64,000 bases of DNA from Azospirillum sp. RU38E (lineage in GTDB: Bacteria > Pseudomonadota > Alphaproteobacteria > Azospirillales > Azospirillaceae), in assembly GCF_900188385.1 (NCBI RefSeq), contig NZ_FZOI01000021.1, forward strand, positions 1-64,000, given 5' to 3'. The notes beneath the pieces are model-generated. The model made no database searches and was not told where the DNA came from. It saw only the letters and a list, made by a program, of their open reading frames with translations. The position numbers were made by a program, and so were the translations under genes. This document shows positions 1-8,949 of the stretch, piece after piece; the first letter of the stretch is position 1, and every line of letters begins with the position of its first letter.

Positions 1-222
1 GACGACGACCGACCTCTGTGCCGACGGCGCTCCCATAAGAGTAACACCAGTTTCATCAACGGTGGGTCCGCGAAGTCGGTGAAAACTGATACCAAATGGC
101 GACCGTCCCCCTGCAAGCGGGGAAATGGAACAAGCGTTTAAATTTACCCTGGAAAAAGCGTTCCCACGGCCCCACTCTATCCCTCAGCAAAGCCAAAAAT
201 AACGGCACTGGGAGGATAGCGT

Positions 223-1857
223 ATGTTGCAGGGTTTGATGATGGACCGGCCGCTGCTGACGACCGGTCTGCTGCGCCATGCGGCGCAGAATTATGGCGAC
301 CAGATCATCACCGCGCGTTTCGCCACGGAGGCACCGCACAGCTATTGCTGGCGTGATGCCTGGGTCCGCACGCAGAAACTGGCAAATGCGCTGACATCCC
401 TGGGCGTAGCGGCCGGGGATCGGGTGGGCACCCTGGCCTGGAACGATCACCGGCATCTGGAGCTGTATTACGCCCTGCCCGGCATCGCCGCCATCTGCCA
501 CACCATCAACCCGCGCCTGTTCCCCGATCAGATCGTCTATATCATCAACCATGCTGAGGATCGCTGGCTGTTCATCGATCCGATGTTCCTGCCGCTGCTG
601 GAACAGCTCTGGCCCCGCCTGACGGGGGTGGAGGGGGTGGTGCTGCTGGCCCCGGCCGCCGCCATGCCGGCCAGCAGCCCGATCCCCCGCCTGCTCTGTT
701 ACGAGACGCTGCTGGCAGACCAGCCGGACAGTTTTGACTGGCCGGAATTCGATGAGAATACGGCCTGCGGCCTCTGCTACACCTCCGGCACTACCGGCAA
801 CCCCAAGGGCGTGCTCTACAGCCATCGTTCATCGGTGCTGCACGCCTTCGGCGTGATTGCCGGCCTGGGCGTGCGGGCTCGTGACAATGTGCTGGTGGTG
901 GTGCCTTTGTTCCACGCCAATGCCTGGGGCTATCCCTATGCCGCCGCCATCATCGGGGCCAAGCTGGTGCTGCCCGGCCCCCGGCTGGATGGCAAAAGCA
1001 TCTATGAATTGATGGAGACGGAGAAGGTCACCGTCTCCTCCGGTGTGCCCACCGTCTGGCTGGGGCTGCTGGCGCATCTGCGCAGCAGCGGCGCCCGCTT
1101 CAGCAGCCTGAAGGCGGTGACGGTGGGCGGATCGGCCATGCCGCGCGCCATGCTGGAGGAATTTGAAAGCCACGGCATCGACTGTTTCCAGGGCTGGGGC
1201 ATGACCGAACTGTCGCCCGTCGGCAGTATCGGCACCCTGTCCCCGGCCGAGGCGACCCTGCCGCTGGAACAGCAGCACGATGCCAAGATGCGGGCGGGGC
1301 GCCCGATCTATGGCGTGGAAATGCGCATCATCGGGCCGGATGGCACCGAGCAGCCGCGCGACGGCAGCGCTTACGGCGAACTGGTGGTGCGCGGCCCCTG
1401 GATCACCAAGGCCTATTACAAGGACGAGAAGGCCAATAACGGCGCCTTCACCCACGATGGCTGGTTCCGCACCGGCGACGTGGCGGTGATCGGCCCGGAC
1501 GGGGCGATGAGCATCGTTGACCGGGCCAAGGATGTCATCAAATCCGGCGGCGAATGGATCAGTTCCATCGATCTGGAAAATGCCGCCATGGGCCATCCGG
1601 CAGTGCAGGAAGCCGCCGTGGTCGGGGTGCCGCACCCGAAATGGGTGGAACGCCCCCTGCTGGTGGTGGTGCGCAAGCCGGGGCAGAGCGTGGAACGCGC
1701 CGAGCTGATGCGTTTCCTGGAGGGGGAAGTTGCCAAATGGTGGCTGCCCGACGACATTGTTTTTGTCGAGTCGCTGCCGCATACCGCCACCGGCAAATTG
1801 CTGAAAACCGATCTGCGCCAGCGCTTCCGCGATCATCCGCTGCCCGCTGTCGGCTGA
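223..1857 (+). CDS. Fatty acyl-CoA synthetase (AMP-binding family)
   Basis: A 544-residue member of the ANL superfamily. It should activate a medium- or long-chain fatty acid to acyl-CoA through an acyl-adenylate in the cytoplasm. The ATP-binding P-loop motif [16 protein letters not shown] lies near residues 186-200, a WGMTELSP adenine-binding segment in mid protein, GWFRTGDVA and [16 protein letters not shown] at the hinge, and the catalytic lysine region [12 protein letters not shown] near the C-terminus. The start fits a GGGAGGA ribosome binding site at 210-216 and the family N-terminus (M-L-x-G-L-M-x-D-R-P). It is transcribed alone, and a strong hairpin follows. Chain-length preference cannot be read from sequence. 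Confidence 0.93.
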   Translation: MLQGLMMDRPLLTTGLLRHAAQNYGDQIITARFATEAPHSYCWRDAWVRTQKLANALTSLGVAAGDRVGTLAWNDHRHLELYYALPGIAAICHTINPRLFPDQIVYIINHAEDRWLFIDPMFLPLLEQLWPRLTGVEGVVLLAPAAAMPASSPIPRLLCYETLLADQPDSFDWPEFDENTACGLCYTSGTTGNPKGVLYSHRSSVLHAFGVIAGLGVRARDNVLVVVPLFHANAWGYPYAAAIIGAKLVLPGPRLDGKSIYELMETEKVTVSSGVPTVWLGLLAHLRSSGARFSSLKAVTVGGSAMPRAMLEEFESHGIDCFQGWGMTELSPVGSIGTLSPAEATLPLEQQHDAKMRAGRPIYGVEMRIIGPDGTEQPRDGSAYGELVVRGPWITKAYYKDEKANNGAFTHDGWFRTGDVAVIGPDGAMSIVDRAKDVIKSGGEWISSIDLENAAMGHPAVQEAAVVGVPHPKWVERPLLVVVRKPGQSVERAELMRFLEGEVAKWWLPDDIVFVESLPHTATGKLLKTDLRQRFRDHPLPAVG

Positions 1858-1888
1858 TCCCGCCGCCGACGCCGATGGGAAAGGGTTT

Positions 1889-1920
1889 CCCTGACCTGTG
1901 AAGCAGTTCACATGTCAGGG
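1889..1920 (+). terminator. Hairpin after acyl-CoA synthetase
   Basis: Near-perfect inverted repeat of about 14 bp per arm (CCCTGACcTGTGAA against TTCACAtGTCAGGG) starting 31 bp after the acyl-CoA synthetase stop. There is no T-run, so it may be a Rho-dependent end, a processing site or a protein-binding site and not a classical intrinsic terminator. Confidence 0.4.
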
Positions 1921-1976
1921 CCGGGCAGACGCGCTATGCGTGTAGCCTGTTATGGTCCTTCCCCATTCGGTGTCAG

Positions 1977-2495
1977 ATGCTGGACGCGCTTGACGAAGAT
2001 CTCGCGGCCTTGCTGGCCGCCCGGTTTGAACGATTGTCTGTGCAGATCGCCCTGCCCAGCGACCGGCCCGCCCTGCGCCGCATCATCCATGCCGACGCGG
2101 AAGAGATGCTGAGCAGCACGCCGCCGGCCGCGCGCGGCATGATGATCACGGTCCAAGTGGAAGGTCGGCTGAACCTGTACCGGCGCGGCCACCCGGAAGC
2201 CGTCACCCTGCTACTGTTCAACAAGGGGGAGCCGGTGGGGCTGGTGGTGCTGGACCGCCATGCCAGGGGGCGGATGACCCTGCTGGAACTGGTGATCCTG
2301 CCCGCATTGCGCGGCCAGGGGCTGGGGGCGGAGGCATTGCGCGCCATCTGCGCCCTGGCCGATATGGCGGGGGACAGCATCACCACCGCCATCTTCTATG
2401 ACAACCCCGCCACCGGCATGTTGCAGCGTGCCGGTTTCATGGCAGAGCGGGAGGATGGTCTGGATCTGGTCATGGTGCGGCGCCCCCAGCGGTAA
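1977..2495 (+). CDS. GNAT family N-acetyltransferase
   Basis: A 172-residue protein of the Gcn5-related acetyltransferase fold. The acetyl-CoA pyrophosphate-binding motif A is visible as LVILPALRGQGLGAEALR (R/Q-x-x-G-x-G/A) at about residues 104-121, followed by NPATGMLQRAGF, the usual motif B. The acceptor substrate cannot be told from sequence. No clear ribosome binding site precedes the chosen ATG, so the start is moderately sure. It stands alone between the acyl-CoA synthetase and a 410-bp gap. Confidence 0.75.
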   Translation: MLDALDEDLAALLAARFERLSVQIALPSDRPALRRIIHADAEEMLSSTPPAARGMMITVQVEGRLNLYRRGHPEAVTLLLFNKGEPVGLVVLDRHARGRMTLLELVILPALRGQGLGAEALRAICALADMAGDSITTAIFYDNPATGMLQRAGFMAEREDGLDLVMVRRPQR

Positions 2496-2905
2496 ACGGC
2501 CGCAAACCAGCCGAAAAAATCGCCCAACCAGTGCGGGACCGGCCTTCATTTCCCGCACAGCTGCCTTCGGGATGGCTGCCCTACCTGAATTGCGGATTGA
2601 CGTTGCGCCGCCAAAAGGCCAATTAGCGCGTCATGCAGAAAAAGACGTAAACCGCCCCCGTTCCCAGGCTGGAGCCGGGGGGTGCCATGGCCGCCCCACC
2701 CCGCAATTGCCGGGTGGGAACAGATCGGCCGTTCGGCCCATATCCCCAATGGCCACCGGCCGCGCGGGCATCGGCGCTAATTTCGGCATGACGCGCAATT
2801 TGTGCCACGGCCCGGCCGTGGCATCGCCGTCCCGTCTTCCCTGTCCACCCCAAGGGGGCATGGCAGCCGAAGACCCGGACGGCCCAACTTGAAGGAGACG
2901 AGACC
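2496..2905. other. 410-bp non-coding gap
   Basis: No open frame here has convincing codon use or a ribosome binding site. The only structures noticed are a 19-bp palindrome with centre C (gccacggcc arms) at 2804-2822 and several short GC-rich inverted repeats. It probably holds the promoter and leader of the following PfpI-like gene, but no confident -35/-10 pair was found. Confidence 0.5.
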
Positions 2906-3475
2906 TTGACCGATCAACTGCTTGCCGGAAAGAACATTGCCATCCTCGTGGCCAACGGCTTCGAAGAGCTGGAAATGACCGAGCCGCAGCGCGCGCTGCT
3001 GAAGGCTGGCGCCAAGCCGAAGATCATCTCCCCCGAGCAGGGCCTGGTGAATGGCTGGCATGGTTCCGCCTGGGGCCATTATTTCCCGACCGACCGTCAT
3101 GTCGGTGACGTGCTGGCCGCCGATTTCGACCTGCTGGTCCTGCCGGGCGGTGACCGTTCGGTGGCCAAGCTGGCCAGCAACCCGCACACCCGCCGCATCA
3201 TCGGCAGCTTCATGGATGCCGGCAAGGGCGTCGCCGCCTTTGGCCGTGGCGTGGAGCTGCTGGCCGTGGCCGACCGCGTGAAGACCCGCGTTGTCACCGG
3301 CCCGGAAAGCGTGAAGCCCGCCCTGGAAGCCGCTGGCGCCACCTGGTCGGAAGACGCCATCGTCGTTGACCGTTTCCTGGTCACCGCCCAGTCCAACGAA
3401 GAAATGGGCGAGATCATCGAGACGATGATCCGCACCTTCGTTGCTGCTGGTGAACAGCGCAAGCAGGCTGCCTGA
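2906..3475 (+). CDS. DJ-1/PfpI family protein lacking the catalytic Cys
   Basis: A 189-residue protein of the DJ-1/PfpI superfamily (class I glutamine amidotransferase-like fold). It shows the N-terminal strand IAILVANGFEELEMTEP with the conserved Glu at about residue 20, and the LLVLPGGD turn at 77-83. At the nucleophile elbow, where PfpI proteins have A-x-C-H-G, this protein reads AAFGRG (110-115), so both the Cys and the His are missing. Protease, deglycase or chaperone activity therefore should not be assumed. The start is TTG, supported by GAAGGAGA at 2891-2898, 7 nt upstream. A strong intrinsic terminator follows. Confidence 0.85.
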   Translation: MTDQLLAGKNIAILVANGFEELEMTEPQRALLKAGAKPKIISPEQGLVNGWHGSAWGHYFPTDRHVGDVLAADFDLLVLPGGDRSVAKLASNPHTRRIIGSFMDAGKGVAAFGRGVELLAVADRVKTRVVTGPESVKPALEAAGATWSEDAIVVDRFLVTAQSNEEMGEIIETMIRTFVAAGEQRKQAA

Positions 3476-3521
3476 TCGGTCTGGTCACCATCGCCCGTGC
3501 TGAACGGGCGATGGCTGCTTC

Positions 3522-3555
3522 AAAGGCGTCCGGCTCCGGCCCGGACGCCTTTTTT
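3522..3555 (+). terminator. Intrinsic terminator after PfpI-like gene
   Basis: A perfect 12-bp stem (AAAGGCGTCCGG / CCGGACGCCTTT) with a 7-nt loop runs straight into a T-run. A second hairpin with CATCGCCCGT arms sits just upstream at 3489-3513. Both are near the PfpI-like stop. Confidence 0.9.
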
Positions 3556-3626
3556 ATGCGCAGCCGCGGCGCGACATGCCATGGAATGGCGTTATGATGC
3601 TGTTTACCCAGCACCGGAAACGCCGC

Positions 3627-4514
3627 ATGACCCAGCCGCCCAGCCCCCGCCGCATCGCCCCTGCCATCGCTTTGCTGAACCGGCTGCGCGGCCGCCGGGG
3701 GCTGGACCAGCCGGGGCGGAAGCCGATTCCCGATGAACGGCACCAGACCCTGCCGGATGGCCATCTGCCCCTGCATATCGCGTCCTGGAACATCCATTCC
3801 AGTGTCGGCATCGATGCCCGTTTCGCCCCCGACCGCATCGCCCAGGTGATCCGGGGGCTGGGGGTGGATGCCATCGGCCTGCAGGAGGTGGGCTGGCACC
3901 ATCGCGGGGAAATGGGGCTGGACCAGTTCGCCTATCTGGCCGAACAGACGGGGATGCGGGCGCTGGCAGCCCCCACCAAGCACCACCGCAGCGCCCATTA
4001 TGGCAATGCCCTGCTGACCCGGCTGCCGGTCAAGGGGGTAGACCCGATCGACCTGTCGCAGCCGATGCGGGAACCCCGCGGCGCTCTGGCAGCAAGGCTG
4101 GAACTGGCGCCGGGGGTGGAGGTGCGGGTGATGGTGGCGCATTTCGGGCTGGACCCGTGGGAACGCAATGCCCAGGTGGGCCGCATCCTGGCCTATCTGG
4201 ATCGGGTGCCGCCGCTGCCCACCCTGTTCATGGGCGACCTGAATGAATGGCTGCCGTCCGCCCGCTGTCTGCGCCGGCTTTCCGCCCGCCTGCCGGATTG
4301 CGCCGCCCCGCGCAGCTTTCACGCCAAGTTGCCGACGCTGCGATTGGATCGTATCTTTGTTTCGTCCGATCTGCGTCTGGCCGGGTACGGTGTCGTCCGC
4401 ACCCGCCAGACGCGGCTGGCATCCGACCATCTGCCGGTGCGCGCCCTGATCGGCGTGCCGGCGGCACAGGCAACAGCAAAGGGGCATCATGGCCTGGAAT
4501 CCAGCACAATATGA
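3627..4514 (+). CDS. Endonuclease/exonuclease/phosphatase (EEP) family protein
   Basis: A 295-residue metal-dependent phosphodiesterase of the EEP (DNase I-like) superfamily. All five family motifs are visible in order: ASWNIHSSVG, LQEVGW (metal-binding Glu), MVAHFGLD (catalytic His), MGDLNEW (Asp/Asn) and SDHLPVRALI (catalytic Asp-His). There is no signal peptide. Relatives act on nucleic acids, inositol phosphates or phospholipids, and the substrate is open. An in-frame ATG at 3576 would add 17 residues inside the preceding terminator region, so 3627 is preferred. Its end overlaps the start of tam by 26 nt, suggesting translational coupling. Confidence 0.85.
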   Translation: MTQPPSPRRIAPAIALLNRLRGRRGLDQPGRKPIPDERHQTLPDGHLPLHIASWNIHSSVGIDARFAPDRIAQVIRGLGVDAIGLQEVGWHHRGEMGLDQFAYLAEQTGMRALAAPTKHHRSAHYGNALLTRLPVKGVDPIDLSQPMREPRGALAARLELAPGVEVRVMVAHFGLDPWERNAQVGRILAYLDRVPPLPTLFMGDLNEWLPSARCLRRLSARLPDCAAPRSFHAKLPTLRLDRIFVSSDLRLAGYGVVRTRQTRLASDHLPVRALIGVPAAQATAKGHHGLESSTI

Positions 4515-5253
4515 GCTTTTCCGGGCGGCCCGCGAACGGCCGGGCCTGGACCTGCTGGCCGCCATCCCGCCGCTGGAACCTGAACAGATTGTCGATCTGG
4601 GCTGCGGCACCGGTTATCTAACCCGGCTGCTGGGGCAGAATTATCCCCGCGCCCGTGTCACCGGCGTGGATAATGATCGGGCCATGCTGGCCAAGGCGGC
4701 GGCCGAACCGTCCGGCATCATCTGGGAACTGGGCGATGCCGCGCAATGGCGGCCGGGCCGGCCGGTTGACCTGATCTTCTCCAACGCCGCCCTGCACTGG
4801 CTGCCCGATCATCACGCCCTGTTCCCGCAACTGGCCCGCGCCCTGGCGGCCGATGGTGTGCTGGCGGTGCAGATGCCGCGCAATTTCAACGCCCCCTCAC
4901 ACCGGATTTTGCAGGAACTGGCGGCCGACGGCCCCTGGGCAGCGGCGTTGAAAGGGGCGCTGCACCATGAAGCGGTGCAGGCAGCCGATGCCTATTACCG
5001 GCTGCTGCGCCCGCATTGCCGGCAGATTGATATTTGGGAGACGGAATATCTGCACATTCTGCCGGGCACGGACCCGGTGCTGGAATGGGTGAAGGGCACC
5101 ACCTTGCTGCCGGTGATGGCGCGGCTGGATGAGGATATGGCCGCCACCTTCCGCGACCTCTATGCCGAAAGGCTAAGGGCTGCCTATCCGACAGAGAGGG
5201 ATGGCAACACCTTGTTCCCGTTCCGCCGACTTTTTATCGTGGCGGGGAAGTGA
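4489..5253 (+). CDS. tam: Trans-aconitate 2-methyltransferase
   Basis: A 254-residue SAM-dependent methyltransferase that should methylate trans-aconitate, a by-product that inhibits the TCA cycle enzyme aconitase. The N-terminus MAWNPAQYELF...RPGLDLLA matches the Tam signature, and the SAM-binding motif I is VDLGCGTGYLTRLL (about 35-48). Motif II-III regions DLIFSNAALHWLPDH and LQMPRNFNAPSH, also typical of Tam, follow. Length equals the family norm. It overlaps the EEP gene upstream, so the two probably share a message. Confidence 0.9.
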   Translation: MAWNPAQYELFRAARERPGLDLLAAIPPLEPEQIVDLGCGTGYLTRLLGQNYPRARVTGVDNDRAMLAKAAAEPSGIIWELGDAAQWRPGRPVDLIFSNAALHWLPDHHALFPQLARALAADGVLAVQMPRNFNAPSHRILQELAADGPWAAALKGALHHEAVQAADAYYRLLRPHCRQIDIWETEYLHILPGTDPVLEWVKGTTLLPVMARLDEDMAATFRDLYAERLRAAYPTERDGNTLFPFRRLFIVAGK

Positions 5254-5299
5254 GGGGCAACAGCACCGCTGCTGAACAATAACGGGAAGGGGATGGCGA

Positions 5300-5662
5300 A
5301 TGGCTCTCAACGTGTTCGAAGTGGCGCTGTACGCCATGATCCTTTCCGGCGGTCAGGCCCCGCTGACCTGTGAACGGCACGAAGCCGCCACCCCGGTGGT
5401 GAAATGCAGCAATGGTGCCGTGGCAACGGAGGATGAGGAAGGGCGCATCCGTTATATGGACGGCACCACCGTCTATAAGGGCCAGAACGGTGCGCTTTCC
5501 TTTTCCAACGGCATCAGTTCGCACTGGGGCAGTGCCGGCTGGGTGCAGTTCACCAACAATGTTTCCGTCCGCCGCACCGGCAACAATAATTTCAAAAGCA
5601 ATGGTGGCCTGACCTGCCGCCCGCTGTCCGATGACCGTGCAACCTGCGACAAGGCGGGGTGA
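5300..5662 (+). CDS. Hypothetical small protein, possibly exported
   Basis: A 120-residue protein not recognised. A short hydrophobic N-terminus (VFEVALYAMILSGG) could be a weak signal or anchor. The rest is polar, with four cysteines (CERHE, VKCSNG, LTCRPL, ATCDK), consistent with two disulfides if it is periplasmic. A GAAGGGG ribosome binding site lies a few bases upstream of the ATG. Codon use matches the neighbours. It follows tam by 46 bp in the same direction and may be co-transcribed. Confidence 0.6.
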   Translation: MALNVFEVALYAMILSGGQAPLTCERHEAATPVVKCSNGAVATEDEEGRIRYMDGTTVYKGQNGALSFSNGISSHWGSAGWVQFTNNVSVRRTGNNNFKSNGGLTCRPLSDDRATCDKAG

Positions 5663-5824
5663 TGGGACACACAACGCCCGGCGCGAAACTTTACAAATCC
5701 TGAAGCGCCATTGTGATATCCGACCGATAGCGGGAGATTGCTGCCATCCGCTGGCGGCATTTGACTTCCCCTTGGGTTCCGGGCGATCTGGGCCAACTTT
5801 GGCTGTGCCCGGCGTTTTGCACCC

Positions 5825-6856
5825 ATGTCCCGTAAATCCTGGCTGATCCTTCCCCTTTGCCTGCCCCTGGTGGTGGGGCTGGCCGCTCTGGCACGTGCGC
5901 CGGCCGATCCCGATCTGGTGGTGCGCTATCTGCGCATTGGCGTGGTGGAAACCGGCGAGCGGGGCTTTGACATGGGCGCCTCCCTGGCCGCCATGCTGTC
6001 ACGCCCGCCCGGAATGCCGGCCTGCGCCGATGATCGGGCCTGTGGTGTGCCCGGCATGGTGGCGCTGGCCCAGGCACAGGCGCGCAGCGCCGATATCGTC
6101 GCCGATGTGGCCGCGGGCCGTCTGGAAACCGGGCTGGTGCCGGCCGACCGTGTCTATGCTGCCCGCTGCCAGTCCGCCAACCCCGACAGCATCACCATTC
6201 TGGGGGAAATGTATGACGAGGCGCTGCATGTGCTGGTGCGCGCCGATGCCAGGGCCGACAGCATTGCCGGGCTGAAGGGCAAGCGCGTGGCCATCGGCCC
6301 CGCCGGCAGCCCTGCCCGCCTGCTGGCCGAGCGTATCCTGTCCGCCCACGGGCTGCGCCGTCAGGATATCCGTGCCGTGGAACTGGTGGGGGAAGAGGCG
6401 CTGGCAGCGCTGGCCGGCGGTCAAGTGGATGCGCTGTTCCGCATCGCCCCCGTCCCCGATGCCGCCCTGGCCGACCTGACCGCCCATGGTGACGCTGCGC
6501 AACTGCGCCTGTTGCCGGTGGCGGGGGAGGCGGCGGGCCGCCTGTCCGGCCTGCATCCGTTCGGTTCTGTCGGCCGCATCGGTGATGGGGTCTATCCCGG
6601 CATCCAGGGCGTGGATACATTGATGCAGCCGGTGGTCTGGATCGCCGGCCCGGCGGTGGACAAGGATCTGGCCCGCGCCCTGGGACACGCGCTGACCAGC
6701 ACCCCCAACCGCGCCGCCCTGCAGAAGGGCGGCCGGGATGTGCCGTTGCTGCGGCCGGTGGCGCTGCGCATGTCGGCGCCGCTGCATCCGGGGCTGGACG
6801 GGTTCTACCGCGTGGACCCCATCACCATGGCGTGCCCGCGCGGTGGCCCGCGCTAG
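5825..6856 (+). CDS. TAXI-type TRAP transporter solute-binding protein
   Basis: A 343-residue periplasmic binding protein of the TAXI family. It has a clear signal peptide (basic MSRKSW, then a hydrophobic stretch ending near ALARA). The family pattern continues with an internal LKGKRVAIGPAGSPARLLAERIL segment and ALAGGQVDALFRIA. It would deliver a solute, typically an organic acid or amino acid, to a TRAP permease. No TRAP membrane subunit is encoded nearby, so it is an orphan or pairs in trans. The downstream deoA suggests neighbourhood only, not function. Confidence 0.75.
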   Translation: MSRKSWLILPLCLPLVVGLAALARAPADPDLVVRYLRIGVVETGERGFDMGASLAAMLSRPPGMPACADDRACGVPGMVALAQAQARSADIVADVAAGRLETGLVPADRVYAARCQSANPDSITILGEMYDEALHVLVRADARADSIAGLKGKRVAIGPAGSPARLLAERILSAHGLRRQDIRAVELVGEEALAALAGGQVDALFRIAPVPDAALADLTAHGDAAQLRLLPVAGEAAGRLSGLHPFGSVGRIGDGVYPGIQGVDTLMQPVVWIAGPAVDKDLARALGHALTSTPNRAALQKGGRDVPLLRPVALRMSAPLHPGLDGFYRVDPITMACPRGGPR

Positions 6857-6908
6857 GGGGGCCTGCCCGCACGGGTGGCCCGCGCTGAAAATTGAAAAGG
6901 GTGAGGCA

Positions 6909-8240
6909 TTGAGCTTTTTTCTGCCGCAGGAGATCATCCGCACCAAACGCGATGGCGGTGCCTTGACAGCGGCCGAAATCGCCGCCTTCGTCACCGGCAT
7001 CGCCGATGGCAGCGTGTCGGAGGGGCAGGCCGCCGCTTTCGCCATGGCCGTCTATCTGCGCGGCATGGAACTGCCCGAACGTATCGCCCTGCTGCGCGCC
7101 ATGACGGCATCCGGCAGCGTGCTGGACTGGCAGCCCGATGCCCTGCCCGGCCCGGTGCTGGACAAACATTCCACCGGCGGTGTCGGCGACAAGGTCAGCC
7201 TGATCCTGGCCCCCATCATCGCTGCCTGCGGCGGCTTTGTGCCGATGATTTCCGGGCGCGGGCTGGGTCATACCGGCGGCACGCTGGACAAGATGGACGC
7301 CATTCCCGGCTATGTCGGCCAACCTGACACGCCCTTGCTGCGCCGGGTGGTGGCGTCGGTCGGCTGTGCCATTGTCGGCGCCACGGCGGATATCGCCCCG
7401 GCAGACCGGCGGCTTTATGCCATCCGCGATGTCACGGCCACGGTGGAAAGCGTGGACCTGATCACCGCCTCTATCCTGTCCAAGAAGCTGGCCGCCGGGC
7501 TGGGCGGGCTGGTGCTGGATGTGAAATTCGGCTCCGGCGCCTTCATGCCGGAATATCCCCGCGCCGAAGCGCTGGCCCAGGCACTGGTGCAGGCCGCCAA
7601 GGGGGCGGGCCTGCCCACCGTCGCACTGCTGACCGATATGGATCAGGTGCTGGGCGACAGTGCCGGCAATGCGGTGGAGGTGCGGGAATGCCTGACCCTG
7701 CTGACCGGCGGGGCCCGCGATGAACGGCTGTGGCAGGTGACGCGGGCGCAGGCCGCCGAACTGCTGCTGCTGGGCGGGCTGGCCGCCGATCTGGCCGACG
7801 CCGAAACCAAGGTGACCCGCGCACTGGACAGCGGGGCCGCCGCAGAGCGTTTCGCCCGCATGGTGGCGGCCTTGGGCGGCCCGGCGGACCTGCTGGAACG
7901 GCCGGATGCCTATCTGGCCCAGGCCCCGGTGACCCTGCCGGTCTGGCCCCTGGAAGAGGGGTTCCTGGCGGCCCAGGATGTGCGCGCCATCGGGCTGGCC
8001 CTGGTGGGGCTGGGCGGCGGGCGGGTGCGGCCCAGCGACGGCATTGATGCCGCCGTCGGCCTGACCAACATGGCCCCGCTGGGCGTCAAGGTCGGGCGGC
8101 AGGAAGATCGGCCGCTGGCCCTGATCCACGCGCGCAGCGCCGATGCAGCGGCAGAGGCCGCCAGCACCATTGCCAAAGCCTGCCGGATTTCCCATACCAT
8201 CGTCACCAACCGGGCACCGGTCGCCGGCCGCATCGGCTGA
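6909..8240 (+). CDS. deoA: Thymidine phosphorylase
   Basis: A 443-residue enzyme for phosphorolysis of thymidine and deoxyuridine to base and deoxyribose-1-phosphate, in nucleoside salvage. It is colinear with E. coli DeoA (about 440 residues): QEIIRTKRDGGAL at the N-terminus and the phosphate-binding DKHSTGGVGDKVSL at about 85-97, followed by the ISGRGLGHTGGTLDK signature. The start is TTG at 6909 with AAGGGTGAG upstream. An upstream in-frame ATG overlaps the TAXI gene and would add 57 unrelated residues, so it was rejected. panD follows 45 bp later. Confidence 0.93.
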   Translation: MSFFLPQEIIRTKRDGGALTAAEIAAFVTGIADGSVSEGQAAAFAMAVYLRGMELPERIALLRAMTASGSVLDWQPDALPGPVLDKHSTGGVGDKVSLILAPIIAACGGFVPMISGRGLGHTGGTLDKMDAIPGYVGQPDTPLLRRVVASVGCAIVGATADIAPADRRLYAIRDVTATVESVDLITASILSKKLAAGLGGLVLDVKFGSGAFMPEYPRAEALAQALVQAAKGAGLPTVALLTDMDQVLGDSAGNAVEVRECLTLLTGGARDERLWQVTRAQAAELLLLGGLAADLADAETKVTRALDSGAAAERFARMVAALGGPADLLERPDAYLAQAPVTLPVWPLEEGFLAAQDVRAIGLALVGLGGGRVRPSDGIDAAVGLTNMAPLGVKVGRQEDRPLALIHARSADAAAEAASTIAKACRISHTIVTNRAPVAGRIG

Positions 8241-8285
8241 GCACCGGAAAGCCCCGCAGAACATTCCAGGGAAATGACCGCCACC

Positions 8286-8744
8286 ATGATCAAGATCGTC
8301 CGCGCCAAGTTCCACGGTATCCGCGTCACCGGCGCCGATCTGAACTATCACGGCTCCATCACGCTGGACCCGGAACAATGCGCCCTGGCCGGCATCTATC
8401 CGCTGGAATTCGTGGAGATCTGGAACAAGAGCAGCGGCGCCCGCATCTCCACCTACGTGATTTTCGGCGAGCCGGGCTCCAAGGCCTGTGTGCTGAACGG
8501 TGCGGCCGCCCGCACCTGCCAGAAGGGGGATGAGGTGATCATCGCCGCCTCCGCCAGCATCACCCCGGACCAGCTTTACAGCATCAAGCCCAAGGTGCTG
8601 ACCTTCCATGCCGATAACAGCGTGGACCGGGTGCTGGAATATGATGTGTTCAAAGGCCCGGAACGCGATTTCGACTTCCGCACCCTGGACATCACCGAAG
8701 GCCGCGATGCCGCGGTGGAACTCCAGGTGCCGATCAAGAATTGA
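8286..8744 (+). CDS. panD: Aspartate 1-decarboxylase
   Basis: This 152-residue pyruvoyl-dependent enzyme makes beta-alanine from L-aspartate for pantothenate and CoA. The proenzyme self-cleavage site is LNYHGS (Gly23-Ser24, Ser becoming the pyruvoyl group). Tyr57 sits in ARISTYVIF, and [22 protein letters not shown] matches the conserved NGAAA loop. It is about 25 residues longer than E. coli PanD, at the C-terminus. An in-frame ATG at 8274 lies only a base or two after an AGGGAA site, so the start could be either. It probably forms a unit with deoA. Confidence 0.88.
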   Translation: MIKIVRAKFHGIRVTGADLNYHGSITLDPEQCALAGIYPLEFVEIWNKSSGARISTYVIFGEPGSKACVLNGAAARTCQKGDEVIIAASASITPDQLYSIKPKVLTFHADNSVDRVLEYDVFKGPERDFDFRTLDITEGRDAAVELQVPIKN

Positions 8745-8826
8745 GTTGGGGGTTGGGGACGCTCTGAAACGATCCGGCTTTTCCCGCGACTGAGCGTTTA
8801 TCGGCATCAGATTGAGGCATCCCCCA

Positions 8827-8910
8827 CCGTCACCCCGGCGCAGGCCGGGGTCCAGAATCAAGGGCACCATGCTCTACGAAACTGGACCCCGGCCTGCGCC
8901 GGGGTGACGG
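8827..8910. repeat. Large palindrome (two 29-nt perfect arms)
   Basis: Two arms at 8827-8855 and 8882-8910 are perfect reverse complements, separated by 26 nt. The core is CACCCCGGCGCAGGCCGGGG. It lies between the convergent panD and marC genes. Similar GTCACCCCGGC...GGGGTCC palindromes are, from memory, dispersed in many alphaproteobacterial genomes. It could end transcription from both sides, though there is no T-run. Confidence 0.75.
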
Positions 8911-8949
8911 GAGTGATAGCCATTCCGGTTCGATTTAAACCAGCCCCCC

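Noticed and set aside
829-1911. Long minus-strand open frame opposite the acyl-CoA synthetase
   Set aside because: It is the antisense shadow of a well-supported gene in GC-rich DNA; residue make-up (His/Gln/Gly/Arg-rich) is typical of such shadows.
6822-8870. 682-codon minus-strand open frame opposite deoA and panD
   Set aside because: Antisense shadow spanning two real genes; no ribosome binding site and shadow-like composition.
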